Positions 18,465 to 25,567 of a DNA stretch of 64,000 nucleotides are shown piece by piece (positions within the stretch are counted from its first letter, which is position 1; every line of letters starts with the position of its first letter). The notes under the pieces were generated by a model. That model was not told the origin of the DNA. It saw nothing but the letters and a program-made list of their open reading frames with translations, and did not search any database. The stretch comes from DAIMFL01 sp964372215. GTDB taxonomy: Bacteria > Pseudomonadota > Alphaproteobacteria > Dongiales > Dongiaceae. The translations under genes were made by a program, and so were the position numbers. The stretch covers positions 150,849-214,848 of the forward strand of contig CAYJQC010000003.1 of NCBI GenBank assembly GCA_964372215.1, in the 5' to 3' direction.

Positions 18465-18490
18465 CTGACATAGAGTCAATCTTCTGTCAG
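18465..18490. promoter_or_regulatory. Inverted repeat upstream of rpiR-type gene, candidate operator
   Basis: CTGACA (18465-18470) and TGTCAG (18485-18490) are inverted copies 14 bases apart, inside a run of related GTCA-containing words (18447-18490). On the minus strand TTGACT (18479-18474) could serve as a -35 element, though no good -10 is visible. The position directly ahead of the regulator start suits autoregulation. Confidence 0.4.
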
Positions 18491-18601
18491 ATACGCCCGG
18501 CCGCCGCCACGGATCGACTCAGTTCGGGCCGGCCGCGGCGCCTGCGGGCCAACCGCGCCTCATCCGCGGATCGCTCGGCATCAGTGCGATCCGATCCGGC
18601 C

Positions 18602-19909
18602 TCAGGCTGCCCTGATTCCGGCCAGGAACTTCTCGACCTCGCCGTGCAGGGTCCGTGCCAGCTCGCCGGAGTGGCGCGCCGCATCCAGCACCTGCGACGC
18701 CGCTCCCCCGGTCTCGGCGGCCGCCTGGGCGATGCCGGTGATGTTCGCCGAGACGTCCTGGGTGCCGAGCGCAGCCTGCTGGACGTTGCGCGAGATCTCC
18801 TGGGTCGCCGCGCCCTGCTCTTCGATCGTGCTGGCGATTGTCGTCGCGATCTCGTTGATCTCGCGGATCGTCTCCGTGATCGCCCCGATCGCCGTGGTGG
18901 CGGCCCCGGTTTCCCGCTGGATCGCGGAGATATGCGCAGTGACTTCCTCGGTCGCGCGCGCCGTCTGCGTCGCCAGTGCCTTGACCTCGTTGGCGACCAC
19001 GGCGAAGCCCTTACCGGCCTCGCCGGCCCGGGCCGCCTCGATCGTCGCGTTCAGCGCCAGCAGGTTGGTCTGTCCGGCGATCTGGTTGATCAGGCCGACG
19101 ACGTCGCCGATCTTCTGCGCCGCCTCGGCCAGGCCGTTCACGGTGTTGGTCGTCTGCTCGGCATTGCGCACGGCTTCCTGCGCCACCCGGGCGGAGTTCA
19201 TCACCTGACGGTTGATCTCGGAGATCGAGCTCGACAGTTCCTCGGTCGCCGCGGCCACGGTCTGGACGTTGGTCGACGCCTCCTCGGAAGCCGCCGCCAC
19301 CGCCGCGGATTGCTGGCTGGTGCGGTCGGCACTGATGGTCAGGGTGTCGGCGTTGGACTGCAGATTGAGCGCGGCCGACGACATGGTGTCGACCACCGAC
19401 CCGACGCTGCCGGCCATGGTTTCGGCGAAATGGTTGAAGTCGCGAACCTTCTGATCCATGCCCGACGACGCGGCGTTGATCACGCGCGCGCTGTTGCGGA
19501 ACGCGCCGGGCAGGCCGCGCTCCAGCACCTTGCGGAAATACTTGCCGCGGCCGACATACTCCATCGAGGCGGCGGACTCGCGCACGAAGGCGTCGGCGAT
19601 GTCGAGCATGTCGTTGATGCCGTGCTGCAGGGTGGCGATATCGCCGCCTTCGCCCTGGTCGAAGATGCGCGCCTCGAGATCGCCGCCTGCCGCCCGCGCG
19701 CACACCCTGGCGGCATTGCCGAGCATCCGCGACGCCTTCATCAGCCACCAGCCACTCAGGCCGAGCAGGCCGAGGGGCAGGACGTTGGTGGCGACGCCGA
19801 GCATGCCGGGGAGGTCCCAGAACATCCGTCCGGCGGCAATCGCGACGATCGCGATCGCCGCGGCGGCGAGGGCGAATTTCGCCTTAGAGAGCGAAGACGA
19901 ATTCGTCAT
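18602..19909 (-). CDS. Methyl-accepting chemotaxis protein (HAMP + signalling domain)
   Basis: 435 residues from ATG 19909, with AGGGGGT upstream. Two hydrophobic stretches (about residues 10-30 and 36-56) are separated by only a few residues, so there is essentially no periplasmic sensor. A HAMP region (about 57-110) follows, then the MCP signalling domain with the hairpin tip INQIAGQTNLLALNATIEAA (about 290-310). The start lies inside the upstream PAS gene (26-base overlap). The pair therefore resembles an Aer receptor split in two: PAS sensor in one chain, membrane/HAMP/signalling in the other (inference). Confidence 0.92.
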   Translation of the reverse strand: MTNSSSLSKAKFALAAAAIAIVAIAAGRMFWDLPGMLGVATNVLPLGLLGLSGWWLMKASRMLGNAARVCARAAGGDLEARIFDQGEGGDIATLQHGINDMLDIADAFVRESAASMEYVGRGKYFRKVLERGLPGAFRNSARVINAASSGMDQKVRDFNHFAETMAGSVGSVVDTMSSAALNLQSNADTLTISADRTSQQSAAVAAASEEASTNVQTVAAATEELSSSISEINRQVMNSARVAQEAVRNAEQTTNTVNGLAEAAQKIGDVVGLINQIAGQTNLLALNATIEAARAGEAGKGFAVVANEVKALATQTARATEEVTAHISAIQRETGAATTAIGAITETIREINEIATTIASTIEEQGAATQEISRNVQQAALGTQDVSANITGIAQAAAETGGAASQVLDAARHSGELARTLHGEVEKFLAGIRAA

Positions 19910-20408
19910 AGGCGACCCCCTTGTCCCTGAGCACGCCGACCAGCCAATCGAAGGCGGCGAGCATGCCTTCCTTGCGGTTCTCCGGGCTGCGCTCGCGGCG
20001 CAGCAGTTCATCGTAGATGTCCTTGACCTTGGCGATCTGCTCGGGCTCGGGCTTGCGCCGGTTCGAGTGATAGCCCGTGACGTTGCCGCCGGCGTCGAAG
20101 CTCGGGGTCACGTGCGCGAGCACCCAGTAGTGGTCGCCGTTGCGCGCCATGTTCAGGACATAGGCGAAGATCTCGTGTTTCTGCTGCAGCGTGTCCCACA
20201 ACAGCTTGAACACCGAGCGCGGCATGTCCGGGTGGCGGATGATGCTGTGGGGCGCGCCGATCAGGTCCTTGAGCGGAAACCCGGACACCCGCAGGAATAC
20301 GTCGTTGGCATAGGTGATCCGGCCGGTCAGGTCGGTCTTGCTGACGATCAGCTCTTCCTCTTCGAACGGACTCTCGCTGCCGGTCGGCTGCACCAGATAC
20401 TTGGCCAT
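19884..20408 (-). CDS. PAS-domain redox/energy sensor, Aer-like
   Basis: 174 residues, a single PAS domain: LTGRITYANDVFLRVSGF, DLIGAPHSIIRHPDMPRSVFKLLWDTLQ and NMARNGDHYWVLAHVTPSFD are the landmarks of Aer-type FAD-binding PAS domains. The C-terminal part (RKPEPEQIAKVKDIYDELLRRE) is helical. ATG is preceded by AGGGA. It overlaps the chemoreceptor gene by 26 bases, implying translational coupling and a two-protein aerotaxis/energy-taxis receptor. Flavin binding is inferred from family only. Confidence 0.88.
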   Translation of the reverse strand: MAKYLVQPTGSESPFEEEELIVSKTDLTGRITYANDVFLRVSGFPLKDLIGAPHSIIRHPDMPRSVFKLLWDTLQQKHEIFAYVLNMARNGDHYWVLAHVTPSFDAGGNVTGYHSNRRKPEPEQIAKVKDIYDELLRRERSPENRKEGMLAAFDWLVGVLRDKGVAYDEFVFAL

Positions 20409-20551
20409 TGTCGATTCCCTGAACGATCTTCGCCAGGCCCGGCGGCGCGGCGGGGCCCACGCGGCGACCATAGCGACGCGAAGTAACCATGAAGTTAATA
20501 CTCCTATTCGGTTCGCGAGCCGCCCCGGGCCGCGCCCTCGTGTCGCGGCCA

Positions 20552-21820
20552 TCAACCCGCCGGCGGCGCCGCCTGCCAGGTGATCCACTGCACCGCGTCG
20601 GCAAGGGCCAGGACCTCCTGGCTGCCGTCGGGATGGCGCAGGGAGACGCTGCCCTCCGCCGCCTCGCGGGCGCCGACGGCGAGGAACAGGGGAGTGCCCT
20701 GCTCCCGTGCGTCCACCACCTTGCGGGACAGCCGTTCGTTGCGGCTGTCGACGGCGACCCGCAGATCGGCGCCGCGCAGCCGTTCGGCGACCTGCTCGGT
20801 GTAGTCCGCCTGCTCGGCGCCAATGCTGGCGACCACCACCTGGTCGGGCGCGAGCCAGAGCGGCAGCCTGCCCTGATGCTGCTCGAGCAGGACGGCGAGG
20901 AAGCGCTCGATGCTGCCCAGCACGGCATGGTGCAGGATCACCGGCCGGCGCCGCGCGCCGTCGCTGTCGGCGTAATGCGCGTCGAGCCGTTCCGGCAGCA
21001 CGAAATCGGCCTGGATGGTGCCGCACTGCCAGCGCCGGCCGTGCCGGTCGGCGAGATGGAACTCGAGCTTCGGGCCGTAGAACGCGCCTTCGCCGGGCCG
21101 GATCTCCGGCTCGAGCCCGGCGGCGCGCGCCGCCTCCAGCAGCGCCGCCTCGGCCCGATCCCAGGCGGCTTCGTCGCCGGCGCGGGCTTCCGGACGGGTG
21201 GCGAAGCACACCTCGACGTCGTCGAAGCCGAAATCGCCGTACACCACCCGCAGCAGTCTGGCGAAGCGCTGCACTTCGCCGCCGATCTGCGCCTCGCTGC
21301 AGAACACATGGGCGTCGTCCTGCACGAAGGCGCGGGTGCGCATCAGCCCCATCAGCGCGCCCGACGGCTCGTTGCGGTGGCAGGCGCCGAACTCGGCCAG
21401 CCGCAGCGGCAGGTCGCGAAACGAGCGGACGCCGCGGTTGAAGATCTGGATATGCCCGGGGCAGCTCATCGGCTTCAAGGCAAAGCAGGTCGCGCCGTCC
21501 TCCAGGGCGAACATGTTGCGGCCGAACTTCTCCCAGTGACCGCTCTGCTCCCACAGCGAGCGGGCGAGCAGCTGGGGGGTGCGCACCTCGCGATAGCCGG
21601 CGCGCCGCATGTGGCGGCGGACATGGGCTTCGACCGCCTGATAGACGGCGAAGCCGCGCGGGTGCCAGAACACCTGTCCCGGCCCGTCCTCCTGCTGATG
21701 GAACAGCCGCTGGCGGTTGCCGATGGCGCGATGGTCGTGCGGATCCAGGGATCCGGGCCCGTCCAGGGCGGCCGGCTCCGGTTTCGAAATCTTTGGCTTG
21801 GGCGGGCTTGGCTGTTCCAT
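20552..21820 (-). CDS. thrS: Short threonyl-tRNA synthetase without TGS and editing domains
   Basis: 422 residues. The class II catalytic core is complete: HPRG (residues 53-56), MSCPGH with the zinc ligand C120, CHRNEPSG with the motif 2 Arg, RTRAFVQDDAH with H171, and ILHHAVLGSIERF with H297. A C-terminal anticodon-binding domain (about 325-415) follows. The usual N-terminal TGS and post-transfer editing domains (about 220 residues) are missing, so Ser-tRNA(Thr) proofreading would need another protein. Start ATG 21820 has GGAGAG upstream; an upstream TTG (21877) falls inside the terminator hairpin and is rejected. The gene lies behind a Thr-leader attenuator. It is probably a paralogue of a full-length thrS elsewhere (inference). 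Confidence 0.92.
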   Translation of the reverse strand: MEQPSPPKPKISKPEPAALDGPGSLDPHDHRAIGNRQRLFHQQEDGPGQVFWHPRGFAVYQAVEAHVRRHMRRAGYREVRTPQLLARSLWEQSGHWEKFGRNMFALEDGATCFALKPMSCPGHIQIFNRGVRSFRDLPLRLAEFGACHRNEPSGALMGLMRTRAFVQDDAHVFCSEAQIGGEVQRFARLLRVVYGDFGFDDVEVCFATRPEARAGDEAAWDRAEAALLEAARAAGLEPEIRPGEGAFYGPKLEFHLADRHGRRWQCGTIQADFVLPERLDAHYADSDGARRRPVILHHAVLGSIERFLAVLLEQHQGRLPLWLAPDQVVVASIGAEQADYTEQVAERLRGADLRVAVDSRNERLSRKVVDAREQGTPLFLAVGAREAAEGSVSLRHPDGSQEVLALADAVQWITWQAAPPAG

Positions 21821-21865
21821 CGGTCTCTCCGTTGCGGCGGTTGCGGTCGGCACGGGAAAGAGACC

Positions 21866-21912
21866 AAAAAGCACCAAGGCCCCTTACCGTCTCCGGCGGG
21901 GCCTCGGGGTGC
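21866..21912 (-). terminator. Intrinsic terminator (attenuator) ahead of short thrS
   Basis: Read on the minus strand: GCACC, then GGCCCC, a 14-base loop, GGGGCC and GGTGC, followed directly by TTTTT. The outer arms are + 21871-21875 and 21908-21912, the inner arms 21878-21883 and 21898-21903, and the U-run is 21866-21870. It lies between the leader peptide stop (21947) and the thrS start (21820). This is the place expected for a transcription attenuator rather than for an end-of-operon terminator. Confidence 0.85.
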
Positions 21913-21938
21913 GACGCTTGCTGGCGTCTGCTGCGGCT

Positions 21939-21973
21939 GGGCCGGTTCAGCCCATGCGCGACCTCGACGGCCC
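21939..21973 (-). promoter_or_regulatory. Pause-type hairpin overlapping the end of the Thr leader peptide
   Basis: GGGCCG and CGGCCC (+ 21968-21973 and 21939-21944) form a 6-bp stem that begins about 9 bases after the run of Thr codons and encloses the leader stop codon. It corresponds to the 1:2 hairpin of amino-acid attenuators. A clear alternative antiterminator pairing was not found by eye; a GACGC/GCGTC stem-loop sits between it and the terminator. Confidence 0.5.
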
Positions 21974-22024
21974 GCAGATGCGGGTCGTGGTGGTGGTCGC
22001 AACTTGCCAACATGCCTTCAACAT
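21947..22024 (-). CDS. Threonine leader peptide (25 residues) of the thrS attenuator
   Basis: ATG 22024 opens a 26-codon frame ending in TGA at 21947. Codons 10-14 (21983-21997) are ACC ACC ACC ACG ACC, five Thr in a row, and codon 16 is Ile. The peptide starts MLKACWQVA before the Thr run. A Thr-rich short frame followed by a hairpin and a U-tailed terminator, just before a threonyl-tRNA synthetase gene, matches amino-acid attenuation as in thrL or pheS leaders. No strong SD is seen; TTGATC lies upstream at a plausible -35 distance but the -10 is poor. Confidence 0.75.
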   Translation of the reverse strand: MLKACWQVATTTTTRICGPSRSRMG

Positions 22025-22268
22025 GGCGCCATGCTTAGTCCAAACGGCGGCGGCGATCAATCGAGTTCGCGGTCCTGGGCCCCGCTCCGCCATGGCCCTG
22101 CCACCGCCGAGGTGACGGCGGTCACCGCCGGCCCGGAAATCCGTCGCCGCCGGTGACCGGCGTCACACGGATGGCGGGTGGCGGTGGCGCGTGCCTCGCC
22201 TCGACGGTAACGTCCGGCGCCATCGGGCTCGTTCGACGGATGACCGGACCCGCATCAGGGAGCCCAAC

Positions 22269-22652
22269 TTGCAAAAGCAGAAACTCGGACTGCCATCGGT
22301 TCTTGCCCTCGCCAGCATGCTGTCGCTGGTGGTCATGGTGATCGCCGGCAGCGTGCGGGCGCAGGACGCGAGCAAGCTGCACCTGTTCAACGTGGTCTCG
22401 GTGCGCGACGAAATCGTGATCGGAGTCAGCGAGGCCGAGGTTCCCGCGCTGGCGTCGCGCGCCTCGGTGTCGGTGCTCGCCGACCTGCTGGCCTCGAACG
22501 GCCGGCTGGCGGCCTGGCGCTTCGCGCCGGCGCGCGGCGAGGACGGCGTGATCCGCCTGATGCCGGTGCTGCGGGTGGTGATCTTCGCGGCGGGCACCGT
22601 CCGCATCGAGCCCTACAGCTCGGAGCAGGAGGTGGTGGCGCCGCAGCCATAG
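22269..22652 (+). CDS. Small secreted hypothetical protein
   Basis: 127 residues from a TTG start with GGGAG at 22258-22262; the frame opens earlier (22191) but that part is Arg-rich and lacks a site. MQKQKLGLP, a long hydrophobic core (LALASMLSLVVMVIAG) and VRAQ form a signal peptide with cleavage near residue 32. The mature part is about 95 residues (DASKLHLFNVVSVRDEIVIGV...) with no motif I recognise. It is transcribed away from the ThrRS leader. Confidence 0.6.
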   Translation: MQKQKLGLPSVLALASMLSLVVMVIAGSVRAQDASKLHLFNVVSVRDEIVIGVSEAEVPALASRASVSVLADLLASNGRLAAWRFAPARGEDGVIRLMPVLRVVIFAAGTVRIEPYSSEQEVVAPQP

Positions 22653-22968
22653 CGTTGTTGGAAGGAATGTATCCTTCCTGACTCGTACCGGCGTTCCCCG
22701 GCTCCTGGGAGTCGGGGGAAGCCGGTACGCACTTTCTCGAACACCGACGGCATCACCGCGCCGCCCGCTCCACGGGCGGCCCGGCTTCCCCCATCGATGC
22801 TGTCGTCTCGGCCGCGGCCAGGACTCCCTGGCCGCGGTCTTCCTTCCTGGCGCGACGGCGCCCGGACCCCGATCGCGACCCCCGAAACGCGCTGTCTCGG
22901 TGCGATTCGTGGGTCATGCCCCGCGTCTGCGGCGAGGATCGGGAACGGCGCTTCCGGCCGGCCCGGGT
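22653..22968. other. Intergenic region with three strong inverted repeats
   Basis: No gene seen. Three hairpins lie in a row. (1) CGTACCGGC/GCCGGTACG (22684-22692 and 22721-22729), with an inner TTCCCC/GGGGAA stem. (2) GCCGCCCG/CGGGCGGC (22760-22767 and 22773-22780), loop of 5. (3) CCGCGGCCAG/CTGGCCGCGG (22812-22821 and 22828-22837), followed by TCTTCCTTCC. The third may terminate the + transcript of 22269-22652. The first is long enough to be a structured RNA. All lie between two genes that end towards each other. Confidence 0.6.
22812..22848 (+). terminator. Candidate bidirectional terminator
   Basis: A 10-bp perfect stem with a 6-base loop is followed on the + strand by the pyrimidine run TCTTCCTTCC (22838-22847). 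It sits between convergent genes. The tail is not a pure T-run, so efficiency is uncertain. Confidence 0.4.
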
Positions 22969-24084
22969 CTAGAACCCCGCCTTCACCTCGTCGAACAGCT
23001 TGGTGTACTTGGCGCGGATGTCCGCCGGGATCGCCGGGATGAACTTGCCCATGGCGAGCGCCTTGTCGGGATTGGCGAGCGCGTTGGCCTCGACCAGGGC
23101 CGGATCGGCGATCTCGAACGACTTTTTGTTGGCGTGGCCGGTGCCGTACTCCTCGATCAGGTACTTGCCGCTCTCCGGGGCCAGCATGGCGTCGATCAGG
23201 TCATAGGCGGCCTGCTCGTCGCCGTCGCCGTCCTTCAGCATGACCAGGCCGCACACCCAGGTGAGCCGGCCCTCCTTGGGGTTGGCGTACACCACCGGCA
23301 CGCCCTGGTTGGTCAGCTGGGCGAGGGCCGAGCTCCAGGCATAGGCCACCACGATCTCGCCGCTGGCGAAGGCCTGGTACATCGAGGTCGCGTCGTCCCA
23401 ATAGAACCGGCTCATGTCGCGCTGCTTGCGCATCGCGTCGGCGGCCTTGGCCAGCTCGTCGTCGGTCATCGCCCAGGGGTCGGCGGCGCCGATATGGATG
23501 CCGGCCGGCACCACCGTGCCGTCGGTCGACCCGCGCGGCGCGATCTTGCCGGCATACTTGTCGTCGAACAGCATCGACCAGCTGGCGTCCTCCGGCTTCA
23601 CGTCGACCATGTCCGGCCGATAGACGAACGAGGACGACCCCCAGTCGAACGGGACCTGCCAGACCTGTCCGTCCTTGTGCAGGATCGGCATGTCCCGAAG
23701 GCTCGAGAACACGTCGTTCCAGCGCGGGATCCGGCTGGTATCGATCGGCTTCAGCACGCCGGAATCGCGGAACAGGTCGAGGGTGTAGGTGCAGGGGTGG
23801 CAGATGTCCGCCTGGAAGCCGCTGCGGATCTTCTGCAGGGCCTCCTCCTCGCCGCCGAAGAACGACGTGCCGGGTCCCTCGCCGTACTTGTCGATATAGG
23901 CCTGATGGAACTCGGGCAGCTCGTAGCCCGACCAGGTGAAAAAGGTGAGCTTCGGCGCGGCGACCGCACGGCCGGCGATCATCGGCATCGTTGCCAGCCC
24001 GAGCCCGGCGGCGCCGAGCGCAGCCATGAGCTCGCGACGCGTCGAACCGCCGCCCGGAAGGTTGCGAATGCTGGATCTGGTCAT
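22969..24084 (-). CDS. Orphan extracellular solute-binding protein, PotD-like, Tat-type signal
   Basis: 371 residues from ATG 24084, with GGAGG 9 bases upstream. The N-terminus STRRELMAALGAAGLGLA is a twin-arginine-type signal, and the mature chain begins near PKLTFFTWSGYELPEF, the PotD/spermidine-binding style. No permease or ATPase is adjacent on either side, so it must work with a transporter encoded elsewhere or act as a sensor. A symmetric element (24108-24134) lies just upstream. Confidence 0.88.
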   Translation of the reverse strand: MTRSSIRNLPGGGSTRRELMAALGAAGLGLATMPMIAGRAVAAPKLTFFTWSGYELPEFHQAYIDKYGEGPGTSFFGGEEEALQKIRSGFQADICHPCTYTLDLFRDSGVLKPIDTSRIPRWNDVFSSLRDMPILHKDGQVWQVPFDWGSSSFVYRPDMVDVKPEDASWSMLFDDKYAGKIAPRGSTDGTVVPAGIHIGAADPWAMTDDELAKAADAMRKQRDMSRFYWDDATSMYQAFASGEIVVAYAWSSALAQLTNQGVPVVYANPKEGRLTWVCGLVMLKDGDGDEQAAYDLIDAMLAPESGKYLIEEYGTGHANKKSFEIADPALVEANALANPDKALAMGKFIPAIPADIRAKYTKLFDEVKAGF

Positions 24085-24398
24085 TGGCCTCGTCCTCCAA
24101 ATTTGTTGCCAAGCAAATTGAGTTAAATCTTGGCTCCGCCTAGAACTCTGATCAAAAGCCCCAGTAGACAAACCGCCAAAGCAAAGTCGCGGCGGGGCCG
24201 CATCGGAGAGATGCGGCGAACCAGGGCGAGTTGAGGGTCGGAGCACGCAAATTATAACCTGTGGCAGCCGATCGCACAACCTTGGGTGCAAATCCTATAC
24301 CACTGCATAGCCCGACTGTTCCTTTGCCGGATCGCGAAACGCGGCCGGCACGGTCACATTCCACACCGACGGACACGAGTCCTGGGAGGGGCACTGAG
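24085..24398. other. Divergent intergenic region, AT-richer, with one symmetric element
   Basis: No gene seen between the binding-protein gene (minus) and the PAS_5-like gene (+). The stretch 24100-24300 is noticeably AT-richer than its surroundings. It contains GCCAAG (24108-24113) and CTTGGC (24129-24134), inverted copies 15 bases apart, 24 bases ahead of the binding-protein start. This is a candidate operator for that gene. On the minus strand TTGATC followed 17 bases later by CAAGAT is a weak promoter candidate. Confidence 0.5.
24108..24134. promoter_or_regulatory. Symmetric operator-like element upstream of orphan binding protein
   Basis: Arms GCCAAG and CTTGGC are separated by an AT-rich 15-base centre. 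The position, just upstream of the SD of the 22969-24084 gene, would allow repression. No cognate regulator is obvious nearby. Confidence 0.35.
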
Positions 24399-24417
24399 AT
24401 GGAACGGATGTACCAGG

Positions 24418-24882
24418 ATGGTCAGTTCAACCATGCGGCCCCTCGCGCTGGAGGAGTTGCGGCACCCCGAGGCTCGCTGGCTGCTGGCCTATTGGCGCAC
24501 CAAGGAATTCGCCGGTGCGCTGCCCTCCGCCGGAGCGATCGACGCCCATGAGACACGGGCGGTGGCACCTCATCTCATGCTGCTGCGACCCGCGGGAAAT
24601 GCCGGCGAGCTGCGCTACGAGTCCGTCGGCGCGGCGGTCGCCAACCGCTTCGGCACCGACATGACGGGCGCGGTGCTGCATACCGACCCGAGCGGGGTCG
24701 GCTGGGCGTCGATCCTCGGCCAGGCGGTCGCCCTGCGGCGGCCGGCCGCGACCGGCGGCCGGATCGTCGGCAGCGCCGCGGACTGGGCCGAGTTCGAAGC
24801 GGTGGCCCTGCCCTTGGAGAGCCGCGCCGACGATCGGGTCGAGATATCGGTGCTGCTGGGGCTGTTCTTCTTCGAGCGCTGA
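24418..24882 (+). CDS. PAS_5-like domain protein, start uncertain
   Basis: About 154 residues matching the small alphaproteobacterial PAS_5-type proteins: LLAYWRTKEFAGALPSAGAID, APHLMLLRP, and YESVGAAVANRFGTDMTGAVL are the landmarks, ending in FFFER. In-frame ATGs are 24418 and 24433, neither with a proper SD. A strong SD (GGGAGGGG, 24384-24391) instead serves ATG 24399, in a different frame that stops at 24551. Either the start is used inefficiently, or the overlapping frame is a regulatory upstream ORF, or one base is wrong near 24400-24450. Function: probably intracellular sensing; ligand unknown. Confidence 0.65.
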   Translation: MVSSTMRPLALEELRHPEARWLLAYWRTKEFAGALPSAGAIDAHETRAVAPHLMLLRPAGNAGELRYESVGAAVANRFGTDMTGAVLHTDPSGVGWASILGQAVALRRPAATGGRIVGSAADWAEFEAVALPLESRADDRVEISVLLGLFFFER

Positions 24883-24972
24883 TCCGCCGCCGCTCGACTG
24901 CCCATGCTGGACCCCGGTCGCCCCGCGCTGTATCAGGTTCGATCCGGAAACGCTCCAGGATGATCGGCGCGC

Positions 24973-25557
24973 ATGACCACGTTGGCTTCAGGGTTCCGGC
25001 TCAAGATCGGCGGGCTGCACACGATCGCGGCGGACCTCCCGGCGTTCCGCCCGACCCACATGATCCGGCTGGTCGATCCGGCGTTGCCGGCGGCGCGGCT
25101 GCAGGTCGCCGGGGCGCCTGACGACGGCGTGCTGCTGCTTCGCCTGAACGACAGCGGCGACAGCGACCCGCTCGGGCCGAGCGCCGGCCACGTTGCCGAC
25201 ATCCTGGCATTCATCGACCAGCTGCTCGCCGATTCCGGGCGCGCGGTACGGCTCTATGTGCATTGCCATGCCGGGGTCAGCCGCAGCACCGCGACCGCCT
25301 ATCTGACCCTCGCCCGCCGGTACGGCGACGGCCGCGAGGCGGAAGCCTTCGCCGATTTGCTCGGCCTGGCCGAGAAGCCCTGGCCCAATCGCAGCATCGT
25401 CGCCCATGCCGACGCCCTGCTCGGGCGCGCCGGCCGCCTGCTGGCGCCGCTCGATGCCTACCGGGCCGCCAATCCCGGGCGGCTGCCGGCCTATCGCCGT
25501 CTGCATCAGCGGCGCATGCGGCACGACGCCGACTATGCGGCGATCATGAATCCGTGA
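24973..25557 (+). CDS. Protein tyrosine/dual-specificity phosphatase-like protein
   Basis: 194 residues. The phosphatase P-loop CHAGVSRS (C-x5-R, about residues 97-104) is intact in the context YVHCHAGVSRSTATAYL, and an acidic residue candidate lies in LRLNDSGDSD (about 57-66). The C-terminal tail is basic. It would hydrolyse phosphotyrosine or another phosphoester. The next gene (tam) begins 10 bases after the stop, so the two may be co-transcribed. Confidence 0.82.
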   Translation: MTTLASGFRLKIGGLHTIAADLPAFRPTHMIRLVDPALPAARLQVAGAPDDGVLLLRLNDSGDSDPLGPSAGHVADILAFIDQLLADSGRAVRLYVHCHAGVSRSTATAYLTLARRYGDGREAEAFADLLGLAEKPWPNRSIVAHADALLGRAGRLLAPLDAYRAANPGRLPAYRRLHQRRMRHDADYAAIMNP

Positions 25558-25567
25558 GGCGGCGCGG

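Noticed and set aside
21820..22013. His-rich reading DHHHDPH from ATG 22013 as a histidine leader peptide
   Set aside because: That frame has no stop before the synthetase gene, whereas the neighbouring frame gives a closed 25-residue peptide with five Thr codons in front of a Thr-specific enzyme.
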